DNA of 64,000 nt from Manis javanica (lineage: Eukaryota > Chordata > Mammalia > Pholidota > Manidae), in assembly GCF_040802235.1 (NCBI RefSeq), contig NC_133157.1, positions 33,497,501 to 33,561,500 on the forward strand, given 5' to 3'. The position numbers were made by a program, and so were the translations under genes. Under the pieces are notes generated by a model. It had not been told where the DNA came from and searched no databases. It was given only the letters and a program-made list of their open reading frames with translations. Below are positions 1 to 10,600 of this stretch, piece after piece. Every line of letters starts with the position of its first letter. Position 1 is the stretch's first letter.

Positions 1-1001
1 TATATTGTGGACTCCCTGAGGTCTACTTCCTCCTACCCTTTAGAGACCGCAGGGTACAGGATACAGCCCAGACTTGTCGGCCGGGTCAGGTCCTAATATT
101 CCTTCCCAACCTTGTCTTTTCATCACTCCTTTTCAGGAGCGCTCTGCTGCCAAACTCACACGTGTCATTCTTTGAACAGGCCTTCATGTTTCTTACTCAC
201 CCCACAGTAGTCAGCCTCTGAGTCTACCCACACATCTACAATCCTACTCCTTGTAATATTATAAAGGTACATATTAGGCATTGTTATGTACCTGGGTTAA
301 GCAACTTAGGATCTGGTGTGTTTAAGAGGTGGTTTCTCGTTACTCAATAACACAAGCCCTTACCAGGCTTCGCTATCTATTGTTTGAATCCTTGACCTTT
401 CATAATCTCCACAAGAGCCTACAAACCCACCAACTTCGGTCCCATAGATTTTCATTTTCTGGAAAATCATATAAAATAAATCATAAAGTATATGTAGTCT
501 TGAGTCTGGCTTCTGTCACTTAGCCTAATGCACATGAAATTCACCCATGGTGTCCCTCTGTCATTCATTCTCTGTTGCTGAGTGGTGGTCCACTGTATGG
601 ATGTATCCCACCATCTGTTTATCCTATGCATCAGCTAGAGAGTATTTAGGTAGTTTCTAGTTTGGGATGATTATGAACAAAACCTCTGTAAACATTCCTG
701 GTCATATAGTTGGGGAGAATAGGAGAAAATGAAAGAGAAAAGAAGCCAGCCACTTATCTTATCCAGATCGTTATAAGGATGGGGAAACAGGCACTCGGCC
801 ACGCTTGCATGCAGAACTAAAAGTTACAGCTGGGACTAGAATGCAGGGCTTTTGTCTCTTAGCTTTATGCATGTCTCAGCTCCTAGGCCAGCACTAATTA
901 GGAGACAAAACTCCCACCCAGATTTAGTCAAAGGTAAGACGGTGCAAGGCATTCAGCAATGTTCTAGATCGAGTTCACTGACTATCATTATGTCCCTCCA
1001 G
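1..1001 (+). other. FBXO10: Last intron of FBXO10 (partial)
   Basis: Non-coding sequence ending in the acceptor ...tgtccctccag at 991-1001, which precedes the last FBXO10 coding exon. About 440-715 resembles the 3' part of an old L1 in antisense (diverged wording of the common 'pulse-phase' of L1 ORF2 read backwards). About 735-880 has a weak MIR-like look. I see no exon here. Confidence 0.6.
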
Positions 1002-1176
1002 ATCTGACACATGGCGCCTGGTGAACCCACCAGCACGGCCTCACCTTGAGAACTCTCTCCGAGGCCCATCTGCAGCCCATGGTGGGCAAAAGGTGACAGC
1101 CATGGCAACTAGGATCACAGCCCGTGTGGAAGGTGGTTACCACAGCAACCGCAGCATCTTCTGCACCATCCTCTAA
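1002..1176 (+). CDS. FBXO10: FBXO10 last coding exon (C-terminal 57 residues)
   Basis: FBXO10 is an F-box substrate adaptor of SCF (SKP1-CUL1) ubiquitin ligases, with right-handed beta-helix repeats; human FBXO10 has been linked to BCL2 turnover. After the acceptor at 1000-1001 the frame A|TCT GAC ACA TGG runs in phase for 57 codons to TAA at 1174-1176. It ends ...VEGGYHSNRSIFCTIL, which I recognise as the FBXO10 C-terminus. Synteny agrees: in human, FBXO10 lies next to POLR1E in tail-to-tail orientation, as here. The earlier exons, with the F-box and most of the beta-helix, lie off the left edge. A short ATG-initiated frame starting at 1124 is only a shadow in another frame. The identification rests on remembered C-terminal sequence plus gene order. 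Confidence 0.78.
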
Positions 1177-2780
1177 GGATGGAGTGCCGAGTGGGGCAAC
1201 TGGAGGGCTGCCCGAGGACTCGCAGGAGCATCAAGCACACACCCTGCTCCCAGGCTCAGGTCCTGGCGGGTGTTCAGCCACTCTAAGGGGTAAAGGCCTT
1301 TGGGATGGAAGTAGCAGTGCCTAAAAGACTCCAGGCCCCTCTCTATACCCTTACCATAACCCTGAAAACACGGGATTTAAGGACAAGATACCTCCAAAAC
1401 CCTGAATTCAGCTCCACACTTTCAGTAGAAAAGAACTTAGACATGTTTGACAGGAGAAAAAGGAACATAAATTGGAGCGTTTCCAGTCACCTAACTCCTA
1501 CAGAGATTATGAAGGAGTGGGCATATTGATGCTGAAGCTTTGCTCAGGGTTCTTTCTCTCTGAGTTACAGGGAACCGCATTTTACACACCAAACCCAGAC
1601 TGTTGTCATAGAGCAGATTCACCCCTACTGGAAGGGAAGGATTCTGCTGTAGTGAGGCAGGAAGAGACAGCTGCCCCAGAATCTTCCCCTTTTCTAGACC
1701 ACACAGGCCCTTCAGGGACACCTTCATATCTTCCCCACTGCCTGAAGAGGCTGCAAGAGTTGTCTGATTTCCTTAAGGACACAGTTCTCTTAGACTTGGA
1801 CCTATAAGAAAGAAAGGAGCTGGGGATAGTGAGCCTCTCTTAAAAGGCTGCGCAACAGCTGACAAGGGACATGCTGAAAACAGGAGGGGGTGTGCAGAAG
1901 GGTTCCTTCGAGTGGTTCAGGTGCCAGGCTGGGCAGTTCAGGGATGCATGTGACTCCACTCTACCCTCAAGTTGCTCCCACACTCCGAAGGGTGTTAGCT
2001 TGGTGCCTGCCACACAAGGAGTCATCAGTCCCACAATCTCCGACACCAGTTGCCGCTCCTGGGCCCCAGGCTGGTGGAGATGGTGTCAAGGGCCCCTTGT
2101 CTGAATCCATGCTCTCTCATGGATAACCTCCTGCCTTTACTGACCCTCCATGATCTCCCACTCTGTGCCTTGGCTTAAGCCCTTTCCTCTTCCTGGCATG
2201 CTGCCTACCCTGAGTCTTCCAGGGTTAGCTCAGACACTGCCATCTCCACAGCGCACTCCCTTCCCTCCAGCTGACAGTGTTCTGCCCCGTCTCCTTCCCC
2301 TCTCAGGTACTAGGCATTTTCTGCCTTGCTTTGGAGTTCTCCAGGTCTGCCCAACCAACTCACCCGTCTGGGAACTCCCTGAGGGTAGGGCCAGGGCTGG
2401 GGTAGCATCAGTATCCTGAGTGAGGAGAAGGCAGCAGCTGACAGACGGGCTCCGCCTGCACAGTCCCCCCACTAAGCCTTTCAGGTAGGGCCTTCCCCAG
2501 CCTGTTGCAGTTTCTGTCATGTACCTCGTGATGGCCTCCAGGCTGGTTTGGCCAAGCCCTGAGCACTGCTGTCTGGGACTGGGGTAGGAAGGGGCTGGAG
2601 GGAGCCAGGAACACTGGCTTCTCCCTGAGGACTGTGGGCACGAGCACTGTCCTTTGCACTTCTCTGGTGGTGGCCCCAATGTGAGTCGCTGTACAAAATG
2701 CCTTTTTTTTTTTGGTAAGAAATGACTTTCCTGTGAAAATCTCAGCAAACAAAATAAAGTTCTATATTTTAAAAAAGGCC
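1177..2780 (+). other. FBXO10: FBXO10 3' untranslated region
   Basis: The stretch runs from the FBXO10 stop to the first good polyadenylation signal, AATAAA at 2753-2758; cleavage is expected about 15-25 nt later. It contains no splice-supported exon. The longest frame in it (minus strand, 2230-2946) is antisense and has no recognisable protein character. The 3' end is inferred from the signal, not from transcripts. Confidence 0.55.
2753..2758 (+). terminator. Polyadenylation signal AATAAA, probably FBXO10
   Basis: AATAAA followed within 25 nt by an A/T-rich cleavage region, about 1.58 kb after the FBXO10 stop. It is the first canonical hexamer on this strand that I noticed downstream of the stop. 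Confidence 0.5.
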
Positions 2781-3744
2781 CTTTTGGGAGACTTTCCTTG
2801 GTCTGGGTATTTGCTGGAGTTCTGGGTGGCTGAATGCAGACCTGGCCTGCTCCACCTTCCCAAGGCACCAGTGCTTCCACTGTAGGAGAATGGACAGCTT
2901 CTCCATTTACCCTGTTCCCTCTGCGGTCCCAGGTTCTAAGGACCATCCTGTAGTCCTGCCTGCCCCAAGAACTTTGTGAAGAATAACAGTCATTGTCCCT
3001 GGTTTGGATGGCTCAACAGTCTGCAAAGGTTTATCAGATCCATGAGCACATTTTTCCAACTACAGTCACTCAACATCAGAGTTTTTGCCATATCCACATT
3101 TACCTAAGGAGAAAGTTAGTACTTGATATTTCTTTTTGAATCTTTTTTTCATTTTAATTTTTTTTAGATTTACAGCAAAAGTGGAAACAAACATAGGGAA
3201 ATTTGGGTAGCGAGCATTATGGGAACTCTGTACTACCTATTACTTACATCACATTAATCTGGTATGTTTGTCAAAACTACGAAGCCAATATTGACACATT
3301 ATTAACTAATGTCCATAGTTTATTCAGCTTTCCTTAGTTTTTACCTAATGTCCTTTTTCCATTCCAGGATCCTACCCAAGACACTTAACTTTGCTGAACT
3401 AAAAAAAAAAAAAAAAGGTTTATGTCACTACTACAAAGCAAAGCTAGGATTTTCTAATACTACTAGAACAAACTATTAAAATGAAAATATTCACAATCCA
3501 CAAATAAAACCTGTGTTGAAACCAGACATTTGGGGGCAATGTGTTACTACAGTTTAGCCCAGCTAACATAACTTCATTGGCTGCATCCCATGCCACTGAG
3601 GTCATTTTGCGTTCCATCAACAGTATGCTAAACACTAATTTGCTGAGATCTTGCCCCGGTTTTTACAGAAGGAACTGAGACTCTGAGTGGTGATCTTTGT
3701 TAAGGCCCAGGAGGTGAAAGTTCACAATTAAATGTTAGGAGCTT
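2781..3744. other. Intergenic FBXO10-POLR1E, left part
   Basis: Unique-looking A/T-rich sequence between two convergent genes. A 16-base A run lies near 3402-3417. About 3130-3400 has the flavour of an old L1 3' end in antisense ('acagcaaaagtggaaac...', 'ttcattttaattttttttagattta'), too diverged to classify. No gene seen. Confidence 0.4.
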
Positions 3745-5400
3745 GCATGGATTGGAAAAATATTAAGTCATACTACCCAAAGCAATCACAGATTCAATGC
3801 AATTCCTATCAAAATACCAATGGCATTTTTAACAGAACTAGAGCAAAAATAATCCTAAAATTTGTATGGGACCACATCAGACCTCAAAGAGTCAAAACAG
3901 TACCAAAAAAGAACAAAGCTGGAGGTCATCACGCTTCCTGATACGAAACTATACTACAAAGCTATAGTTACCAAAACAGTATGGTACTGGCACAAAAATT
4001 GACAACCAGATCAATGAGACACAATAGAGAACCCAGAAATAAACTCATTTACAATTTACCAAAATATTAATATATGACAAAAGGACAAATTACAATGGAG
4101 AAAGGATAGTCTCTTCTATAAAAAGTGTTGGGAAAACTGGACAACAAAATGCCAAACAATGAAACTGGATCACTGCCTTACACCACACACAAAAATAAAT
4201 TCAAAATGGATTAAAGACATAAAGACCCAAAACCATAAAACTCCTAAACAAAATCAAAGGCAGTAAGCTGCTGGATATCAACATTAGTAATTTTTTCCTG
4301 GTTGTATCTCCCTAGGCAAGGGAAACAAAAGCAAAAATAAACAAATGAGACTATCAAACTAAAAAGCTTCTACACAGTGAAGGAAATCATCAACAAAATG
4401 AAAAAGTAACCTACTGAATGGGCTAAGATATTTGCAAATGATGTATCTGACAAGGGGTTAATATCTAAAATATATAAAGAACTCAAACTCAATACCAAAA
4501 AAAAACAAAGAATCCAATTAAAAAGTGGGCAGGGAACCTGAATAGACATTTTTCCAAAGACATACAGATGGTCAAGATCACTCTCATGAAAATGCCAATC
4601 AAAACCGCAATGAGATATCACCTCACACTAGTTAGAATGGCCACTATCCAAAAGACAAGAAATAAAGCGAGAATTTGGAGAAAAGGGAACCCTGGTACAC
4701 TGTTCATGGAAATATAAATCAGTGAGGACATTATGGAAAACAGTATGGAAGTTTCTCGAAAACTAAAATAGAAACAGCATATGACCCAGTAATTCTACTT
4801 CTGGGATTTACCCAAAGAAAACAAAATCACTAATTCAAAAAGATGTATGTGCTCCTATGTCTACTGCCACATTATTTACAAAAGCCAAAATATGGAAGCA
4901 ACCTAAGTGTCCGCAGACAGATGAATGGATAAAGATGTGCTACATATATACAGTGGGCTATCAGCCATAAAAAAGAAAGAAATCTTGTCACTTACAACAA
5001 CATAGGTGGACTTAGAGAAAGTGAAATGATACAATTACCTATGATTTCACTTATATATGGAATCTGAAAAAATGAACAAAAAAAGGCAGAACAGAAGTGG
5101 ACTTGTAAGTAGACAGTGAACTGGTGGCTGCCATAGTGGGGTGGGGGGATGAGCCTAACAGATGGCAGGGGTAAAGAGGTACAGACTTCCAATTATGAAG
5201 TAAGGTGAGATGAAATGTACAGCATACGGAATATAGTCAATAATACTGTAATAACTTTGGTGAGAGATGGTAACTACACTTATGAACATTTAGTAATGTA
5301 TATAATTGTCATCACTATGTTGTACTCTTGAAAGCCACATGCCTTAAACCAATATAATTCTGTATTTATCAACTATACTTCAAAAAAACAAAAACAAAAC
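3745..5400 (+). mobile_element. Old L1, 3' part of ORF2 and 3' UTR
   Basis: The sequence reads as the end of L1 ORF2 in sense. It has the RT-thumb and C-terminal segment typical of L1 ('caatgcaattcctatcaaaat', 'ggtactggcacaaaaa', 'gaatggataaagatgtg'), then a 3' UTR of the L1MA/L1MB kind ending in an A-rich tail near 5380-5400. Many stops and indels show it is long dead. It is unrelated to the young L1 family further right, whose 3' UTR is different. Confidence 0.75.
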
Positions 5401-5439
5401 TGAGTCCATAATGACAACTAAATTAAAAAAATGTTAATA

Positions 5440-6250
5440 GGAGAGAAAAGAAGACCCCTCTTTTATTAGAATGCCAATAATAATTGTATAAGAAATGACG
5501 GAGTTAGAAAAATCACCATTTTGCAACCATGCTGGTAACTGATTCATCAAGTATCATCAATTGAGGGTAAAACTCATGGATGACAGTTTGATGAGGAACA
5601 GGATATTTAGCCTCAAAGTATCCCTACACAAATTTACCTATTAATTACAAAAAGGAAAATAGTAACTTCAAGTGGAGAGAACACAACCTTAGCCAGGTAA
5701 TAAGTCAGCAGCAAGAACAGAACAAACCAGTACCAGGTGCTTCTACTGCGATACACTTGGGACACGGTATCCGTGATACTCCTGCCAAAAAATGTATATC
5801 CTCAATCTAATCATAAGGAAACATGAGACAAACCCAAACTGAGGGACACCCTACAAAATAATCAACCTTACTCGAAAAGTCAAGGTTGAGAAAGTCAATG
5901 GTTTTCAATTAAACAAGACCAGAGGTGTGATGGACAAAACTGAGTATGAATTGTGGGCTAAATGATAGCACGGTATCACTGTTTTATTTTCTGCTTTTGG
6001 TAAATGTACTATGGTATGGAAGAGAGAGCTCTTACTCACAAGGCCTACACACTCAAGTACTTACCCATCAAAGGGTAAGAAACTTCTCTCAAATGTTTCA
6101 CAGGAATATGTAAATATATAAGCAACAATTAACAGGACAACACATTAACAGTTGGAGATTATATGGTTCCTGGTACTATTGCAATTGTTTTTAAGTATGA
6201 CATTGTATCAAACCAAAGTTTTTAAAAGAAGACCCTTAAAAAACTTTATC
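5440..6250 (+). repeat. Ancient interspersed repeat, family not named
   Basis: The stretch around 5830-6130 ('gagggacaccctacaaaataa', 'ggtatcactgttttatttt') resembles a common ancient mammalian interspersed repeat that I know by wording but cannot assign. It contains no open frame. Confidence 0.35.
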
Positions 6251-7513
6251 TAATTAGCTACTTCCAGGATGGGGTCCCCTGCAAGTGTGTTAAATATAGT
6301 TTTTTGACCCTTCACTGTTAACTGTGGCCATAGACCAGGGCCACAGGCAGAGACTTCCCTCCAGGGAACAGATTTCATTCTGTTAATCAATACCTGTAAG
6401 TTAAAATTATTCCACAAACTGAAAATCTTCCTAAGGATATGAGTGTCCAGCCCACAGTCCCCCTCTCTTCAAAGAGAACCTCAGGAGACATTACAGCAGA
6501 AAATTTGTGGGATGACGTTATCCTCTGTGAATGTATTAGTAAAGAAAGTTTTTTAGAGCTAGGAAAAAACCTTGCAATTCCCTTATTCTGCAAGCATTAA
6601 CTGAGAACAGGCCTGCCAAGCAAAGAAGGTGTGGTTCACACACTGACTCGGTCACCAGACACTGACTGTCTTTATGTCAGGCACAGTGTTAGGCACTCAA
6701 GACATGTTCAAATTGAACAAGGGCCCTCTTTTGACCCACAAAGCCCTTGCTGTACAGAAACTTGCTTTTCAGTCAGTCTCTGGGAAGGCATCACCTACAT
6801 CTAGTGAGGTATACCCATTGTCACCAGGATAGGTATTTCTTTGCCATCCTGGACTTTCTGCCCTATCAATATCATCCCCTTTTGTGTGAGTGAAGACTAG
6901 TTGCTTCCCCAGTAGGACAGAGGTTGCTGTCTTTCAGAGCTGACCCCTGCCTTCTATGGAACTTGAGCAAGACAAAGCAACTGGGCTGGTTAATCACTTC
7001 CTCTGACTGGGCTCCCGTTTCAGCAGCCTCAAACAGCCTGGCCTCTTCTGGTGATGCCATCACGCCAGTGATCCCAGTCAGCTACTGATAAAGCCTGAAC
7101 CCTCCTCCTCCAGCCCTACTGGGCTGTACCCTCCCTCTTTCCATGTACTCCACTGGTCCTTCCAGACCTAAACATGGCACTTGACATTTCTCCTTATTAA
7201 CCTTTGTCCATTAGATTTGACCCAGTGTTTGACTAGATCTTCTGACTCAACTTCCCCAGGCCCCACCCTCCCACATGGTACATGTGAACCATCTTCCATT
7301 TAAAATCACAGCAACACCAAAGGAGAGAGATAAAGTTCAATATGGCTATCACTTCACATTTCTGCTTATAAGCAGGACTGAGATCCTGGCTTCTGGCTTC
7401 ATACCCATGCCAAAGCAAGTCTTTTTACCCCTCTCATTTTAAAAGTAAAAATGGAAATGAATAGAAGCAGTGGCTATGATGTGGTCAAAATGAGCTGTCT
7501 GGAAAGCGCACCT
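6250..7513 (-). other. POLR1E: POLR1E 3' flank and 3' UTR
   Basis: Immediately downstream (minus strand) of the POLR1E stop at 7514. The 3' UTR must begin here. I found no canonical AATAAA on the minus strand within the first ~500 nt, so its end is undetermined. About 6640-6780 looks like an old L2/MIR fragment ('aggcacagtgttaggcactc'). No other gene seen. Confidence 0.5.
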
Positions 7514-7673
7514 CTAGGTGATTTTCTTCCTCTTTGATGGGCGGTCCGAGGTCTGGGCTGGAGGCAGTGGGATGGACAGAGTGCCCAATTTGTGATCCTC
7601 CTCCCCAGCGGCTGCTAGAGACACCTTTCTTTTAGAGATCTTCAGCCTCATGGCTTTTGCTATCTCAATCATC
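7514..7673 (-). CDS. POLR1E: POLR1E exon 12 (residues 367-419 and stop)
   Basis: The acceptor ..ttccttag ends at 7674, completing AG|G (Arg) with exon 11. It encodes MIEIAKAMRLKISKRK..., the end of the winged-helix domain, then a Pro/Ser-rich basic tail to TAG at 7516-7514. Confidence 0.95.
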
Positions 7674-10600
7674 CTAAGGAACAAGTACACAAAACAACAG
7701 TCTCAGTGTGACTGCTCAGGGAGGCTTGGCAGGAGGAACCAGCACATTCGTGCTCCAGGCCACAAAGACAGAGTCCCTGAAGCAGCCACCAGGAGCAAAT
7801 CCCTCAGCAGAGAGGCAGACCAGATCCCCACCAGAGTCATTAGGAAGACAATGTCATCTTTACATACTGCTATTAAGAAATATTCATAAATGTAATGGAA
7901 AACCAGGTTACCTAGACCCTATTAATAACTTTACTTCCTATAAACAGGAGCAAGCACTTGCTAGAATTTTACAGGCTACATGTATCTGTTTCTCTCTTTT
8001 TGCAACCTCACTGCCTTTGAGACTGCCATCCATGGACGGCCTCATGGACTGCTACATGAGTCCACACAATGGTGTTTTTCACAGGCTTTCTTGTAACACA
8101 TCAGGTCCTTGGGTGTCAGATGCCCTTGAATCACCAACAAGAGCCAACACCCCCCCCAGTCCTGGATCCTGAGAGGTTCTGCCCCTACTAGTCTGAGTCC
8201 CTCTGAGCAAGGCTAGAGAGCCTTAAAGGTCATCCCTACCAACTCTCCCAATCTGGTCAGAGAAGCCCAGATGAGACCGCCCTGCCAAACAGTAGCCCTG
8301 CCTTGCCTTGAACACCTCCCCTGACAGTCCCCTCCATGTGACTCTGATAAAGTATGTTTTTGCTAAGCTGAAATTGTGTTCTCTTACTGCTTTCATCCCT
8401 GAGAACCACACAGAATCCCTCTTCCCAGCAACAGCAATTTGGAGACTACAGGTTGCTCAGTTACACTGGGTCAGAATACTGTGGGAAGGTGCAGGTTTGA
8501 TGCCTAACTCTTCCCCTCGCTTGTGTGAGCTTGGATCATCACTGACTTCTCTGAACTAAATATCCTTTAATGAGTTTTAGGGAAATCACCAAGATGCTGT
8601 GAGATTAAATACTGCGCTTAACATAAACAAGCCGCTCCATAATGTCTGCTGCTCAGCCATTGTGGGGAGTGGGCTATGCCCTTTCCCCCACTTGCTGATG
8701 TGGCGGGAATGGAGAACAAAGAACATCCTGTTTATGCATTCCATGAGCAACTGAAGGAGCCCTGCTGTGCCTACCTTTGCCTGGCTACCGCTGATGTCAA
8801 TACTGTGCTTGATTGTCTATTGGATAATGCTATTTCCTGGGATAGTGTGCTTCTTTGCTGTATAAATACTCTGGACTCTAATACAGCTTTGCTGGCAACG
8901 CGCAGGAGCATCAGCCCTCCCAGTTCTTTCTCCCCCCTTTGTTTTCTTCGCCCCACTTCCGCACTTCAGGACCTGCTCGACTTAGCGCGGCTGGACCGCG
9001 TCATGTGGCGCCTGAACAGGGACCTGAAGGAGAGGGAGAAGGTGAGGGCCACCACGTTGAGAAGAGAAAGCCCTGGCCAGGGTAACTAGAGAAGATGCGC
9101 GAGAGAAGAGGCACGCAAGCAATGTGGATGTGGTAAGTGATTTTTCTGGGAGTCCAATATGGGACAGGCAGGAAGCAAACACATTTATGGCTGCAGGCTG
9201 AAGAAATTATTGGCTATTAGGGGAATTATAGTAGGGAAGCCCCAATTAGAAAGATTTTTAGACTTTATTAAGGAATTCTGCCCGTGGTTTCCAGGAGAAG
9301 GGACAGTAGACATAGATTTATGGAATAAGGTAGGAGAGGGATTACAAACTTATTATTCTGCCCAGGGACCAAAGAAGGTTCCAGTAGATACTTTTGGACT
9401 GTGGACCTTGATTAGAGATTCTTTAGATCTTAGGCATGAAGGATTTAAGATAGAAAATGTGACAGAGCATGCCCTTGGTACGGGTCAAGCCACTAAGGAA
9501 AATGAAAGCAATCTTGCTTCTCCAGCTATCTCCCCATCTGCTCCGCCATTAGAAGCGCCGGAAGGGCGGGAGCCATCTTATCACGAACCGGACAGCGGCT
9601 CAGACAAGGGGATGGAGGAGGAACAGAGCCCTCTAGTGGAGGAAGCTTTAGTTCAACTTTGTGATAAGGAGATACAAACAATAGAGGTAGCCTCCATAGG
9701 CTCTAGCAAGAAAGTTTATCCATCCCTGCTCACAGTAACGCGGACAGTCGCCGCAGACCCATCCGGAATACCTTTCAAAGAGCGGTGGAATGAAATTCAG
9801 GGCACCCTGAAGCGGCTTACTTTAGCCTTAGAAGCGCAGCAAAAGATGGGACAGCCACACCCCGAGAGAAGAGACTCCCCTGTGAGTAAGGCTGAAACAG
9901 CTCCCCTTGAAAGGGCAGGTTTTGATCCTGTTCAGCCTATATCCTCAGAACAAACTAAAGAGAAAACAGTGGAGCGAAAGACAGAGAAGGGTTTAGAACA
10001 GAAAGAAAAACAGCCCATAGAGTCTAAGGAAGAAAAGCCTCGTGTGCTCCCAGTTAATATGCAGAAGAGACAGAGAAAGGTTACTCCTCTTGAGGCAGTA
10101 CTACAAGAAGCTCAAGATCAGGGAGAGGACACACAAGAATTTTTTGCCTATCCAGTGTTAGAACAGCCAGGTGACAACGGAGAGGTATTCAGACAACATG
10201 TGCAATTTCCTTTCAAACAGTTGAAGAGCTGCAATAAATATGGCCCCACTGCTCCGTTTACATTAAACATCTTAGAAGCTATGACTACAGAGGCATTGCC
10301 CACGGGAGACTGGAAGTCCTTAGCACATGCATGTCTTACAGGGGAAGATTATCTGCTATGGAAATCAGAATTTTATGAGAATTGTCAGAAAACAGCTAGG
10401 ACTAATGCTGCTCAGCAAATACCCATTGTTTTTGACATGTTGGCAGGAGAGGGCCAATATGCTGAGGTAGATCAACAGTTGGTCTTTCAGTTAACAGTAT
10501 ATGCTCAAACAAATGTGGCAGCTAAAAGAGCATGGAAGGCTCTCCCAGGAAGTACTAGTAGAACAGAGGAGGTCTCTAAAATCAGGCAAGGGCCTGATGA

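Noticed and set aside
2230..2946. 238-codon minus-strand open frame
   Set aside because: Lies antisense in the probable FBXO10 3' UTR, with low-complexity composition and no domain, start context or splice support.
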